DNA of 56,978 bases from Bacillaceae bacterium S4-13-56 (GCA_040191315.1 JAWJLM010000026.1:1-56978), one strand, 5' to 3'. Positions 43,286 to 52,836 are shown, counted from the stretch's first letter. Numbers and translations are program-made. The notes: generated by a model from the sequence alone, not told the origin.

Positions 43286-44108
43286 AGTAATCAAACAAAT
43301 CAGGATGTGCTCCTGTTCTTTCACCAACATTCAGCTGTCTTATTAAAGCTAAGTCATCTTCTGTTAAAGAAAAATCAAAAATGTTTGCATTTTCTTTTTG
43401 ACGCTCTGAATGAGTAGATTTTGGTATAGTTACAACACCCATTTCATAATCCCATCTTAAAATAACCTGCGCCGTTGTTTTACCGTATTTTTCAGCAATA
43501 TTCTTCAAAATAGGGTCGTCTAGATAACGTCCTCTAGCTAAAGGAGACCATGCCTCCAACTGAATATTTCTTTCTTTACAATAGTTAACTAATTCTGGTT
43601 GAGCAACTTTCGGATGAAATTCTACCTGATTGACCATTGGTTGAATCTCAGCATTCTTTCTCAAATCTTCCAAGTGATGGATTAGAAAGTTGCTTACCCC
43701 TATAGCTCTTGTTTTCTTTTCCTTATAAAGTTTTTCTAAAGCACGATAAGTATCCAAATATTTTCCTGGTACTGGCCAATGGACAAGATATAGATCTATG
43801 TAATCCAAGCCAAGTTTATTTATACTGCGATCAAAAGCAGCTAAAGTTTCTTCGTAACCTTGCTCTGTGTTCCAAACTTTAGTTGTGATAAAAAGTTCTT
43901 CTCTAGGAACCCCACTTTCCCGAATTCCCTCTCCAACTCCTTCTTCATTCTCATAGAAGGATGCCGTATCAATACTACGGTAGCCAATATCTATTGCTGA
44001 TTTGACAGTATCTTTCACAAGAGTACCATCTTCTACCTTATAAACTCCAAGCCCAAACCATGGCATCTTAACACCATTTTGCAAAGTCGTTGACATAGTT
44101 AGATCCAT
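43284..44108 (-). CDS. Aldo/keto reductase
   Basis: A 274-residue NADPH-dependent reductase. The catalytic tetrad is visible: Asp and Tyr in YRSIDTASFYENE (about 43-55), Lys in LFITTKVWN and His in DLYLVHWPV. The cofactor motif is VTIPKSTHSERQKENANIFD near the end. It belongs to the AKR5-like bacterial group, close to B. subtilis YvgN/YtbE, reducing aldehydes such as methylglyoxal. GGAGGG lies 9 bases before the ATG. It is a single gene. Confidence 0.92.
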   Translation of the reverse strand: MDLTMSTTLQNGVKMPWFGLGVYKVEDGTLVKDTVKSAIDIGYRSIDTASFYENEEGVGEGIRESGVPREELFITTKVWNTEQGYEETLAAFDRSINKLGLDYIDLYLVHWPVPGKYLDTYRALEKLYKEKKTRAIGVSNFLIHHLEDLRKNAEIQPMVNQVEFHPKVAQPELVNYCKERNIQLEAWSPLARGRYLDDPILKNIAEKYGKTTAQVILRWDYEMGVVTIPKSTHSERQKENANIFDFSLTEDDLALIRQLNVGERTGAHPDLFDY

Positions 44109-44185
44109 TGAACTAATCCCTCCTCGTATACTTCCATTCTATATTAGGACGAAAAGTATAAAATTACAATTCATTCCATTCAGAA

Positions 44186-44220
44186 TAAAAACAGCAGAAG
44201 AAATGATTCTTCTACTGTTT
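44186..44220 (-). terminator. Terminator overlapping the end of the 119-residue gene
   Basis: AAACAGCAGAAGAA (44189-44202) pairs with TTCTTCTACTGTTT (44207-44220) with one G-U type pair; TTTTT follows on the minus strand. Confidence 0.8.
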
Positions 44221-44571
44221 CGGTAATCTGCTTTCATATAATCCAAAAGAAATAATTCGTAATAATAGTGGATATAACGCAATGATTCCTATGATGTTTC
44301 CTAGATCGAGATCTTTATATTTTGTTCTATCTGCTAATAGGTCTGTTCCTAACAAAATAACAGATAAAACAATCATGAGCACCATAGAAATAACTCCAGT
44401 TACTGTATTTAGCGGTTTCCAAGCCGTCCAACTTATGGTTGTTTCTTTGGTTACTTTTTGAAAACAAACATAATGAAAAGGTTGAACTTTAAATAAGGCT
44501 GATGCTGTAACTAATTCATCTCGATTGTTGATTTTTTTATTGCAATATTTACATACTACATCCTTTTTCAT
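44212..44571 (-). CDS. Membrane protein with N-terminal zinc-finger-like motif
   Basis: About 119 residues. The N-terminus has CKYCNKKI (about 7-14) and a later HYVCF, which together could bind zinc as in a FYVE- or LIM-like knuckle. Two hydrophobic segments follow (about 55-77 and 90-110). I do not recognise a family. The ATG at 44571 has GAGGG 7 bases upstream. It lies 14 bases after murG and may be co-transcribed with it. Confidence 0.65.
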   Translation of the reverse strand: MKKDVVCKYCNKKINNRDELVTASALFKVQPFHYVCFQKVTKETTISWTAWKPLNTVTGVISMVLMIVLSVILLGTDLLADRTKYKDLDLGNIIGIIALYPLLLRIISFGLYESRLPKQ

Positions 44572-44588
44572 CAAAATTCCCTCGCTTT

Positions 44589-45671
44589 TTACGACTTGGC
44601 AGTTTTTTTTATGAGTTCAATGACATGATCTTTAGCAACACTACTTTCATACTTCTCCATACTTTTCATAATTTTGTCTTTTTCTCTTTCGAGTTGTAAA
44701 ATTTCTTCATATAATTTGTGTGAATTCGCAAAATCCTCTTCTTCTAAAACATGAGCAAACCCCTGTTTTTCAAAGGAATGTGCATTGAGTATCTGGTCTC
44801 CCCTACTTACACTTTTTGATAAAGGAATCAGCAACATTGGCTTTCGTAACGCTAAAAACTCATATATAGCATTTGCACCAGCACGTGAAATAATTAAGTC
44901 TGATGCGGCTAAAAGATGCTTTAGGTCATCCTTTACATATTCAAACTGTGCATATCCTTCTTGGTTGTAAGAAGGATTCACATTTCCTTTTCCACAAATA
45001 TGAATAATGTTAAATGTAGGGAGTAATTTCTCAAGATTAGCGCGTATTCCGTCGTTAATTTTTTTCGAGCCGGAGCTTCCCCCCATAATTAAAAGCGTGG
45101 TGCGTTCTTGATGAAATTGACATATTTGCATGCCTTCTTTTCCATCTCCCGTAAAAAGCTCTTCACGAACAATGGCTCCAATCCACTCCGCCTTTCTAAC
45201 TGGCAAATGCTTCAGAGTTTCAGGGAAAGTGGCTAGGACCTTTGAAGAAAAAGGAATCGCTAATCTATTAGCCAACCCGGGAGTATAATCAGACTCATGA
45301 ATGATGGCTGGGACTCTATTGACTCCCGCACCAATCACAACTGGCACAGATACAAATCCACCTTTTGAAAAAACAACATCTGGTTTTACCTTTCTTATGA
45401 TTCGCTGAGCTTCCCATGTTCCCTTTAATACTTTGAAAGGATCTTTTAAGTTTTCTTTGGAAAGATACCTTCTTAATTTTCCTGTGGAAATGGAATAATA
45501 GGTGACGTCTTCCAGGGGCTCAATAAGTTCTCGCTCTATTCCATTTTTGGATCCAATATAATCAACCTTCCATCCCAACTTTAAAAATTCTGGAATCAAG
45601 GCTAAATTTACCATAACATGACCGGCGGTACCTCCACCAGTAAACAGAATTCTTCTTGCCTTTACCTTCAT
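44589..45671 (-). CDS. murG: UDP-N-acetylglucosamine transferase MurG
   Basis: A 360-residue GT28 glycosyltransferase that adds GlcNAc to lipid I to form lipid II on the inner membrane face. MurG motifs are visible: the first glycine loop FTGGGTAGHVMVNLALIPEF (about 10), KPDVVFSKGGFVSVPVVIGA (about 93), IIHESDYTPGLANRL, and the C-terminal SRAGANAIYEFLALRKPMLLIP. It is away from a dcw cluster, so it may be a second MurG as in some Bacillaceae. Confidence 0.9.
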   Translation of the reverse strand: MKVKARRILFTGGGTAGHVMVNLALIPEFLKLGWKVDYIGSKNGIERELIEPLEDVTYYSISTGKLRRYLSKENLKDPFKVLKGTWEAQRIIRKVKPDVVFSKGGFVSVPVVIGAGVNRVPAIIHESDYTPGLANRLAIPFSSKVLATFPETLKHLPVRKAEWIGAIVREELFTGDGKEGMQICQFHQERTTLLIMGGSSGSKKINDGIRANLEKLLPTFNIIHICGKGNVNPSYNQEGYAQFEYVKDDLKHLLAASDLIISRAGANAIYEFLALRKPMLLIPLSKSVSRGDQILNAHSFEKQGFAHVLEEEDFANSHKLYEEILQLEREKDKIMKSMEKYESSVAKDHVIELIKKTAKS

Positions 45672-45785
45672 TTACAACGCCCCTTCGTTAGATGTTTAAT
45701 TTATTCATGTTCATGATGTGGATATGCTATAATCCATCTTATCAACTCTTTAGAAGATCACTCCATTATAAAAGGAAGTTTTTAA

Positions 45786-47162
45786 ATGTATGAAACATTT
45801 ACAATAAAAGAAAAAATGAAATTATTCTCGGTCATCCTCCTACCCATCCTAATCACACAGCTTGGCCTATATGCCATGAACTTTTTTGATACAGTGATGT
45901 CAGGCCAAGCAGGTACTGCTGATTTAGCGGGAGTAGCCATTGGATCTAGTCTTTGGGTACCAGTCTTTACGGGACTGAATGGAATATTATTAGCTATCTC
46001 TCCCATTGTAGCCCATTTAAATGGAAAGAAACAGAAAGAAGAGATTCCTTTCGTAGTCAGACAAGGAATTTACTTAGCTATTTTACTTGCAGCGGTTGTC
46101 GGAACAATTGGTTATTTTTTGCTAGATCCTTTGCTTCAACTCATGAAACTTGAACCTGATGTCTATGGAGTTGCTAAAGGCTACCTATTAGCACTCGGTA
46201 TAGGGTTAGTTCCATTATTTGTTTACAATTTGCTTCGAAGTTTTCTAGATGGGTTAGGACATACGAGGGTTTCCATGTTTATTACTCTTATAGCCCTTCC
46301 CATTAACGTTTTTCTAAATTATATTTTTATTTTTGGAAAGCTTGGTTTACCTGCCTTAGGTGGCATAGGAGCAGGATTAGCTTCATCTATTACTTATTGG
46401 TTAGTGATGGTTCTTGCTATCTTTATTATACATCGAATAAGACCATTTGCATTTTATCATATTTTTAACTCATTTGAATTACCCAATATAAAACTCTGGT
46501 TAGAACAATTAAAAATTGGAATACCCATTGGATTTGCTATTTTTTTCGAAACAAGCATTTTTGCCGCTGTTACGTTATTTATGTCTGATTTCGGTACAAA
46601 TACAATTGCCGCTCACCAAGCTGCCATTAACTTTTCTTCCTTCTTATATATGATTCCGTTGAGCATATCCATGGCATTAACCGTAGTTGTTGGTTTTGAA
46701 GTAGGCGCCATGCGAGTTAAAGATGCCATTACCTATAGTAAAATTGGAATCTTAGGGGCCATTCTTATGGCTGTATTTTGCGGGATTATTTTATATGTAT
46801 TTGATGACTGGATTGCACAGTTATATAATTCAAACCCAAAAGTAATAAAGCTTACAAAACACTTTATTTTTTACGCAATCTTTTTCCAGCTTTCTGATGC
46901 ATTTGGTGCACCTATACAAGGAGTACTCCGCGGGTATAAAGATGTGAACATTACTTTAATTATGGCTTTAGTCTCCTATTGGGTTATCGGCCTCCCATCA
47001 GGAATATTGTTAGCCACTTATACAGACTTTGGCCCTTATGGATATTGGATGGGGCTCATTATTGGTTTAGCCGCAGGAGCCATGACCTTGTTAGGAAGAA
47101 TGCTAGTTATTCAAAAGAAGCATTTAGCTATAATCCTTCGCAAAGAATCAATAGAACCATAA
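45786..47162 (+). CDS. MATE family efflux transporter
   Basis: A 458-residue protein with about 12 helices. The MATE signatures are LGLYAMNFFDTVMSGQAGTADLAG near the N-terminus and, at the start of the second half, ETSIFAAVTLFMSDFGTNTIAAHQ. Such proteins export cationic drugs or metabolites using Na+ or H+. AAAGGAAG precedes the ATG. It converges on the CAP gene and shares a terminator with it. Confidence 0.92.
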   Translation: MYETFTIKEKMKLFSVILLPILITQLGLYAMNFFDTVMSGQAGTADLAGVAIGSSLWVPVFTGLNGILLAISPIVAHLNGKKQKEEIPFVVRQGIYLAILLAAVVGTIGYFLLDPLLQLMKLEPDVYGVAKGYLLALGIGLVPLFVYNLLRSFLDGLGHTRVSMFITLIALPINVFLNYIFIFGKLGLPALGGIGAGLASSITYWLVMVLAIFIIHRIRPFAFYHIFNSFELPNIKLWLEQLKIGIPIGFAIFFETSIFAAVTLFMSDFGTNTIAAHQAAINFSSFLYMIPLSISMALTVVVGFEVGAMRVKDAITYSKIGILGAILMAVFCGIILYVFDDWIAQLYNSNPKVIKLTKHFIFYAIFFQLSDAFGAPIQGVLRGYKDVNITLIMALVSYWVIGLPSGILLATYTDFGPYGYWMGLIIGLAAGAMTLLGRMLVIQKKHLAIILRKESIEP

Positions 47163-47192
47163 AAAAAGCAGGGAAAAATCCCTGCTTTTTTT
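47162..47192. terminator. Bidirectional terminator between MATE and CAP genes
   Basis: AAAAAAGCAGGGA (47162-47174) pairs with TCCCTGCTTTTTT (47179-47191). Confidence 0.88.
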
Positions 47193-47811
47193 ATTTGGTA
47201 ATGAACATTTGGGTCCAATAATGGCCATAACTTCCACCTTTAGCATAACCAACGCCTATATAGGTTAAATTAGGATCTAAAATGTTTTTCCTATGTCCAG
47301 CGCTATTCATCCATGCATTAACAACGTCTTTTGCTGTCTGTTGACCAGCTGCAATATTTTCCGCTGCTCTGGTATAAGATATATTAAAGGCTTTAATCAT
47401 TTGGAATGGAGATCCATAGGTCGGTGAATCATGAGAAAAATATCTCTTGTCTCTCATATCCACGGACTTATATCTCGCCACTCGCGATAGCTGCCAATCA
47501 TGCTTCAATGCAGGAAGTCCTTGCTGTGCACGTTCCTGGTTGGTTAGGTCAATAACCTGTTGTTCAATAGTCTTGACATCATTAATAAGAGGAATAGTGA
47601 CTTTATCTCCAGGATAAATTAAATTAGGGTTTTCAAATTGAGGGTTTGCCTCAATGATTTCTGAGAGCCCAACTTGATATTTAACTGAAATCTTCCAAAG
47701 AGAGTCACCCCGTTGAACAATATAAGTATCGTTCCCCTGAGCCCCAACAGATGAAACTCCCAAGATAACACTTAACACCAAGGAACAAAAAAGAGTGATT
47801 GCTTTCTTCAC
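47191..47811 (-). CDS. Secreted LysM-CAP domain protein (YkwD-like)
   Basis: A 206-residue exported protein: signal peptide (about 1-24, ending GVSSVGAQ), one LysM domain (about 29-73, TYIVQRGDSLWKISVKYQVG) and a CAP/SCP domain (about 85-205). CAP features are RVARYKSVDMRDKRYFSHDS, AAENIAAGQQ and AWMNSAGHRKNILDP. LysM binds peptidoglycan; the CAP role is unknown. Start is GTG with AAAGGAGG 7 bases upstream. The arrangement resembles spore-coat/wall proteins such as SafA-YkwD fusions. Confidence 0.9.
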   Translation of the reverse strand: MKKAITLFCSLVLSVILGVSSVGAQGNDTYIVQRGDSLWKISVKYQVGLSEIIEANPQFENPNLIYPGDKVTIPLINDVKTIEQQVIDLTNQERAQQGLPALKHDWQLSRVARYKSVDMRDKRYFSHDSPTYGSPFQMIKAFNISYTRAAENIAAGQQTAKDVVNAWMNSAGHRKNILDPNLTYIGVGYAKGGSYGHYWTQMFITK

Positions 47812-47909
47812 TTTACGCCCTCCTTTCTTAATCGTAGTATGTCAAAAGTTCAATCATTTTATTGCTTTACGAAAAAAATAGTGCCCTTAAAATAAGGACA
47901 CTCAAACAC

Positions 47910-49202
47910 TTAATGCGCTGGGAAAAAGATCATTTGAATAATGAAAATGATTCCAAAAATATAAAGAAGTGGATGGACCAGCTTTCCCTTTCCGCTCACT
48001 AATTTCAATAAAGGATACGTGATAAAACCAATTGCTATACCTGTAGCAATGCTTGAAGTAAGTGGCATCGTCAAAACAATGATAAAGGCAGGAAAGGCTT
48101 CATCAAAGGTTTTCCAATCAATTCTTGATAAGCCCTCCATCATAAAACAACCCACAATTAAAAGAACCGGTGCGGTTATTGCCGGCAAGTTAGCGATAGC
48201 TTGAACGAAAGGGGAGAAAAACATAGATAAAAGGAACAACCCTGCAACAACAACAGAAGTTAATCCCGTTCTTCCACCTGCTGCAACACCAGTGCTAGAT
48301 TCAATATAAGCAGTAGAAGGACTACTTCCTAATGCAGAACCAATAGTTGTAGCGAAAGCATCCGATAACAAGGCATGTTTTGCTTTTGGTAACTTTCCAT
48401 TCTTGGTCAGACCAGCTTGTTCTGAAACTCCAATTAATGTTCCTGTTGTATCAAAAATGGTTACTAATAAAAAAGCAAATACAATTGTATATAAATGGTT
48501 TGAAAAGACACCTGCAATATCTAGGTCGAATAGTACTGGGCTGGGAGGCGCTGATAACAAACCTTGGAACACTAGTTGATCCGTCATAAAACCTATAATC
48601 CCAGTGATCACCATTCCTAGAAATAGCGCGCCTTTCACTTGTCTTGCCATTAAAATAAGCGTAATAAATAATCCAACGATAGCTAAAATAGTAGTTGGTT
48701 GATGTAAATCCCCAAAAGCCACCATCGTACTTTCACTAGGAACAACGATACCAGCTTGTTTTAGCCCCAAGAAGGCGATAAATAAACCGATTCCAGATGT
48801 AATCCCATATTTGAGAGAATTTGGAATAGACTCTAATAATGCTTCACGGAATTTTGTAAAACTTAAAAGAAGAAAGATAAGTCCAGCAAGAAATACCGTA
48901 CCAAAGACCACTTGATAGGATAATCCTTGCGAAGCTACTGTCGCAGCAAAATAGGCATTTAAACCCATGCCCGGTGCAATTGCAATCGGATAATTGGCTA
49001 AAAAAGCCATACTTAAAGTTCCAATGACAGCTGAAATAATCGTCGCCATAAAGACTTGATCAAAAGGAACTCCTGCACTTGATAAAATAACAGGATTAAG
49101 AATAACAATATAAACCATCGTTAAAAAAGTAGTGAATCCTGCTAACACTTCTGTTCGAACATTCGTGTTATTTTGCCCCAAATGAAATAGTTTCTCTAAC
49201 AT
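47910..49202 (-). CDS. NCS2/AzgA family guanine/hypoxanthine permease
   Basis: A 430-residue purine permease with about 12 to 14 helices. The AzgA-type signature is at the N-terminus (TNVRTEVLAGFTTFLTMVYI, then FMATIISAVIGTLSMAFLAN and NYPIAIAPGMGLNAYF). The later motif SALGSSPSTAYIESSTGVAA is also diagnostic. It is closest to B. subtilis PbuG/PbuO, importing hypoxanthine and guanine by proton symport. No purine riboswitch is visible in its leader, but a PurR-like dyad is. Confidence 0.9.
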   Translation of the reverse strand: MLEKLFHLGQNNTNVRTEVLAGFTTFLTMVYIVILNPVILSSAGVPFDQVFMATIISAVIGTLSMAFLANYPIAIAPGMGLNAYFAATVASQGLSYQVVFGTVFLAGLIFLLLSFTKFREALLESIPNSLKYGITSGIGLFIAFLGLKQAGIVVPSESTMVAFGDLHQPTTILAIVGLFITLILMARQVKGALFLGMVITGIIGFMTDQLVFQGLLSAPPSPVLFDLDIAGVFSNHLYTIVFAFLLVTIFDTTGTLIGVSEQAGLTKNGKLPKAKHALLSDAFATTIGSALGSSPSTAYIESSTGVAAGGRTGLTSVVVAGLFLLSMFFSPFVQAIANLPAITAPVLLIVGCFMMEGLSRIDWKTFDEAFPAFIIVLTMPLTSSIATGIAIGFITYPLLKLVSGKGKLVHPLLYIFGIIFIIQMIFFPAH

Positions 49203-49212
49203 ATGTACCCTT

Positions 49213-49257
49213 CTTTCCGAATGATATTAACCAACATTAATCATAATATTCGTTTTT
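49213..49257 (-). promoter_or_regulatory. Possible PurR operator upstream of the purine permease
   Basis: On the minus strand, AAAAACGAATATT (49257-49245) and ATCATTCGGAAAG (about 49225-49213) resemble two inverted PurBoxes (AWWWCCGAACWWT) with a few mismatches each. They lie 10-55 bases upstream of the start. The spacing is a few bases longer than I expect for PurR. Confidence 0.3.
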
Positions 49258-49321
49258 ATAGTTAATTTCAATGATTTAAATGAAAAATATTATTTCCGGA
49301 TAAGTTTTTTAAAAATCCTTA

Positions 49322-49353
49322 GAAAAAGAGACAACCCAAAAGGTTGCCTCTTT
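49322..49353 (-). terminator. Terminator of the phn transporter operon
   Basis: AAAGAGACAACC (49325-49336) pairs with AGGTTGCCTCTTT (49341-49353) with one mismatch; TTTTTC follows on the minus strand. Confidence 0.8.
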
Positions 49354-49354
49354 A

Positions 49355-50203
49355 TTATTTCACTGCTTTCCTAAATCCTTCAGACAACATATCTGCCAAT
49401 ACAACTAGAAGGACATAACATATTAAAAATAAAGTCACTTCTGAATAATGGAACCAACTCATGCTCAACTTGAACTCCCTACCTAATCCACCTGCACCAA
49501 CGAAGCCAACCACAATCGTTGTTCGGATGATCACTTCCCAACGATAGAGGATATACGTAATAAATTTAGGAAGAACGTTAGGTAATACACCATATAAAAA
49601 CATTTGTGATTTACTTGCACCACTAGAAGCTAAACTCCGGATCGGTCGGTTATCCGTATCTTCCAATACTTCAGCACAAAGCTTTCCAAGAATACCAAAG
49701 TTGTGGAGGGCTAAGGCAATGGCACCTGGAAGAACACCTGGTTTAAAAATAAAGATAATGATCATTGCCCAGATCAACTCTGGTACGGCACGAGAAAAAA
49801 CATACATCAGACGGACAATATTGTACATTAACCAGCCATACCACTTTTTCCCTAAGGTTAACGTCCCGTCAGCCACATTTCTTGCCGCTGGGATAACCGT
49901 AAAAATCATCGCAATAACCGAAAAACCAATGGCCATGACACTCATTTGAAGGGTCTCATAAGAAAGTTTCAAAGCATTTTTCCAGCTTTCAACATCAAGG
50001 AAAGCTGGATTTTCTTCATTTAACCCAAGTAAAGAGGTTAAAAACTCTTTAGTGTGCTTCGCATTTTCCTCTGAAAAAAGTGTAGATAATGTTGCTTTTT
50101 CACCAATAAAAATAAATACCCAAGAACTAATAAAAAGTACAATAATAGCGAAAAAAGAAAGTCGAACAAAGCCTAGTCGTTCCTTTAATGATCTTTTTCT
50201 CAT
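49355..50203 (-). CDS. phnE: Phosphonate-type ABC transporter permease 2
   Basis: About 282 residues with six helices. The ATPase-docking loop is RPIRSLASSGASKSQMFLYG near residue 187, typical of PhnE. The ATG at 50203 overlaps the stop of the previous permease (ATGA) and has GAGG 8 bases upstream, so I use it instead of an upstream in-frame start. It pairs with the other PhnE. Confidence 0.88.
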   Translation of the reverse strand: MRKRSLKERLGFVRLSFFAIIVLFISSWVFIFIGEKATLSTLFSEENAKHTKEFLTSLLGLNEENPAFLDVESWKNALKLSYETLQMSVMAIGFSVIAMIFTVIPAARNVADGTLTLGKKWYGWLMYNIVRLMYVFSRAVPELIWAMIIIFIFKPGVLPGAIALALHNFGILGKLCAEVLEDTDNRPIRSLASSGASKSQMFLYGVLPNVLPKFITYILYRWEVIIRTTIVVGFVGAGGLGREFKLSMSWFHYSEVTLFLICYVLLVVLADMLSEGFRKAVK

Positions 50204-50988
50204 GATACCAACCTCTTTCTTAACCCTTGGCTCCACAAATCAACGAGCACGACAATAGCAATTAAGAAATACAAGAAGGTCCATACCTCATCATATTTCA
50301 AATCGTCAAGGGAAAGTTGAATCTGGTAACCAAGTCCACCTAGACCTACGAAACTCATGATAGCAGAGGAACGAATGGCACATTCAAAACGATACATAAC
50401 ATAACTAACCATGTCAGCAGAGGCAATAGGCAGATAACCATATAAAAGAACCTGAAACCTTGAAGCACCACTTGCTCTAAGTGCATCAATTGGTTCTTGA
50501 GGCACATCATTTAACATATCAGCAAAAATTCTACCCAAGATTCCCCCATAGGGAATGGAAATCGCAAAAATTGCAGTATAAGGAGATAACCCAATGGCCG
50601 CCACAAATAGCCAAGCCCATACTAGCTCATGAATAGCCCTCATAAACCCTAATACTCCGCGAAATCCTACTTTTGTATAAATTCTTGTTTTGTTTCCTGA
50701 TAAAACACCAGAAGCTAAAAGTCCAAAAACGAAGCCAAATAGAACGGCAAGTGACATCCCAGCTACTGCATATGCTAATGTTTTCCATGTTGAAACTATA
50801 GCTAGACTTAGGATTTCTGAAGAGAGGTCAGGAGTGACCATTCCTTTTAGAATTTGTAAAAGCATGACCCCCCCACCAGAATGGAAGAGATCAGAATTCC
50901 ATGTCACAGAGGTTAAACTCCAAATAAAAACACCAATTACTAATACGGTAAGAAACGTTTTATTTTTAAAAAGAGGGGCTCTAACCAT
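50200..50988 (-). CDS. phnE: Phosphonate-type ABC transporter permease 1
   Basis: A 262-residue permease. The PhnE docking loop is PIDALRASGASRFQVLLYGY (about 173), and GFRGVLGFMRAIHELVWAWL (about 110) is also typical. The start overlaps the phnC stop by 8 bases. Two unequal PhnE subunits in one operon are common in phosphonate, phosphite and hypophosphite importers. Confidence 0.88.
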   Translation of the reverse strand: MVRAPLFKNKTFLTVLVIGVFIWSLTSVTWNSDLFHSGGGVMLLQILKGMVTPDLSSEILSLAIVSTWKTLAYAVAGMSLAVLFGFVFGLLASGVLSGNKTRIYTKVGFRGVLGFMRAIHELVWAWLFVAAIGLSPYTAIFAISIPYGGILGRIFADMLNDVPQEPIDALRASGASRFQVLLYGYLPIASADMVSYVMYRFECAIRSSAIMSFVGLGGLGYQIQLSLDDLKYDEVWTFLYFLIAIVVLVDLWSQGLRKRLVS

Positions 50989-51745
50989 CCTGCCTCATCC
51001 CCTCTAATTCGTATAACTCTTGAAGCTGTTCATCATTCACCTGTTCCACTGGCAAATCAAAAAATAATTTTCCATTCCTCAGTCCAATAATTCGATCAAA
51101 ATATTTTTTGGCTAAGTCAACAGAGTGTAAACTCGCAAGTAAGGTTTGGTTCTCTTCTTCTGCTAGTTTTACCATTATAGAAAGAACATCATCTGCTCGC
51201 GCAGGGTCTAATGATGCTACAGGTTCATCGGCAAGTATGATTTCTGGTTGTTGAACAAGCAATCGTGCTAAAGCCACTCGTTGTTGCTGTCCACCTGATA
51301 AATCGGCGGTTTTCTCATAAGCCTTCTCCTCTAATCCCACTCGCTTTAAAGCGTTAATTGCCACTTGCCTTTCTCGAGGAAAAATAAGGGAAATTAGGGA
51401 TTTAAAGAACCCCCATTCTCCAAGCCTTCCAGCCAAAACGTTGTGTATGACAGGCAATGGCGTTACAAGGTCAAATTGTTGGCGGATGATTCCAACCTTT
51501 CGTGACAAATCCCTACCTGCTTTGTATTGTGTGGTCCTTTTTTGATCAATCAAAATTTCTCCTTGATCAGGATGGATCAAATTAGCCATCAAATTAAGTA
51601 GCGTTGATTTACCAGCACCACTTGGCCCTACCAAAGCTATTTTTTCTCCTTTTTCAATACAAAAAGAAAGGGAAGAGAGTGCAGCGTTCTTCCCATAATG
51701 TTTTTCTATTTGATTAATCTCATATTGATAAGTTGGAGCTGTCAT
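50981..51745 (-). CDS. phnC: Phosphonate-type ABC transporter ATP-binding protein
   Basis: A 254-residue ABC ATPase: Walker A GPSGAGKS (about 37-44), Q-loop IIRQQFDLV, signature LSGGQQQRVALARLL (about 151), Walker B IILADEPVASLDP and the switch His in ASLHSVD. The QQ in the Q-loop and FDLV are typical of PhnC. It powers the two PhnE permeases downstream. Confidence 0.9.
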   Translation of the reverse strand: MTAPTYQYEINQIEKHYGKNAALSSLSFCIEKGEKIALVGPSGAGKSTLLNLMANLIHPDQGEILIDQKRTTQYKAGRDLSRKVGIIRQQFDLVTPLPVIHNVLAGRLGEWGFFKSLISLIFPRERQVAINALKRVGLEEKAYEKTADLSGGQQQRVALARLLVQQPEIILADEPVASLDPARADDVLSIMVKLAEEENQTLLASLHSVDLAKKYFDRIIGLRNGKLFFDLPVEQVNDEQLQELYELEGMRQDG

Positions 51746-51762
51746 TTCTCTTACCCCATTCT

Positions 51763-52656
51763 TTATTTAATAATTCCTAACTCCTCAGCAACTTGGCGAA
51801 TCATATCATAATTTGCATTATTAGTTTCAATGAATTTATCCGTTTGGAAAAGATCTACAATCGCTTCTTGCTCAGATGTTACGGATAATAGAGCTTCTTT
51901 TACTTTATCCTTTGTACCTTCTCCAAATTCTTCATCTACACTATTAATCGTCCAGTTGTAGTCGTAGTATGAAGGCGTCGTATAGAAAACATCTACTTTA
52001 CTAGTATCTACTTTCCCTTCCTCAACTGCACTTTCCCACACAGCCTCATTTAGAGCACCAGCTTGGAAAGCACCTGACTCAACAAGTTTGTATGTTTTGT
52101 CATGGGATCCTGAATAGTTCGGATCTCCATCAAGATCTGCATTTGGATCAATTCCAGCTTCCATCATATAGTAGCGAGGCATTAAATGTCCAGACGTTGA
52201 ACTTTCACTTCCAAAAGTAAAACTAAGTCCCTTCACATCTTCAATTGACTCTAACCCTAAATCTTTTTGAGCAACAAAAACAGAATGGAACTCAGCATCT
52301 CTTGGACGTTGAGCTATAGCTTCTGCCCCTTCCACTGCATTTCGAGCTTGAACACCAGTCAAGCCACCAAACCAAGCTAAGTGAACTTCCCCACGCTCAA
52401 AAGCTTTTACCAAGGCAGCATAGTCATTAGAAGGAACATATTCAACAGTTAGCCCTGTTTTTTCTCCAATATAATCAGCAATTTCCTGAAAACGGCGGTT
52501 CAAATCTGATACATTTTGATCTGGAATCCCACCAATTTTAAAAACCTTATCTCCGTTATCAGCAGATGCATTATCTGTGTTTTCATCATCCCCACCACAT
52601 GCCGCAAGTACTAAAACAAAAAATACACTAAGTATTCCTAAAAACCATTTCTTCAC
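51763..52656 (-). CDS. phnD: Phosphonate-type substrate-binding lipoprotein
   Basis: A 297-residue lipoprotein (lipobox LAAC, Cys about 20). The mature protein has PhnD features: VFKIGGIPDQNVSDLNRRFQ, HLAWFGGLTGVQARNAVEGA and SESSTSGHLMPRYYMMEAGI. First gene of the phnDCEE operon. The ligand may be a phosphonate, phosphite or hypophosphite. No C-P lyase, phosphonatase or PtxD/HtxA gene is in the window, so the use of the substrate must be encoded elsewhere. Confidence 0.9.
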   Translation of the reverse strand: MKKWFLGILSVFFVLVLAACGGDDENTDNASADNGDKVFKIGGIPDQNVSDLNRRFQEIADYIGEKTGLTVEYVPSNDYAALVKAFERGEVHLAWFGGLTGVQARNAVEGAEAIAQRPRDAEFHSVFVAQKDLGLESIEDVKGLSFTFGSESSTSGHLMPRYYMMEAGIDPNADLDGDPNYSGSHDKTYKLVESGAFQAGALNEAVWESAVEEGKVDTSKVDVFYTTPSYYDYNWTINSVDEEFGEGTKDKVKEALLSVTSEQEAIVDLFQTDKFIETNNANYDMIRQVAEELGIIK

Positions 52657-52807
52657 ATTAAAAACCCCTTATATAAGTTTTATTTATATTACATATTACA
52701 AATTATAATGAAACATGCTTAAATCGTAAAGAAATTTACTTATTTCCTTTATGGGATTTTGTTCCAAACGTTCATATAAAATTCACTTTTTGAAGTTTGC
52801 TTTTCAT

Positions 52808-52836
52808 TTGACCTTTACTGACCAAATGAATATACT
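52808..52836 (+). promoter_or_regulatory. Sigma-A promoter of hsp20
   Basis: TTGACC (52808-52813), a 17-base spacer and TATACT (52831-52836). CATTTG (52805-52810) and CAAATG (52823-52828) form an inverted repeat over the -35 and spacer, a possible repressor site. It is not the CtsR direct repeat and not CIRCE. Confidence 0.65.

Noticed and set aside
49203-49350. Purine riboswitch upstream of the NCS2 permease
   Set aside because: The conserved pyrimidine core and paired kissing loops of the class are missing; only a PurR-like dyad was seen.
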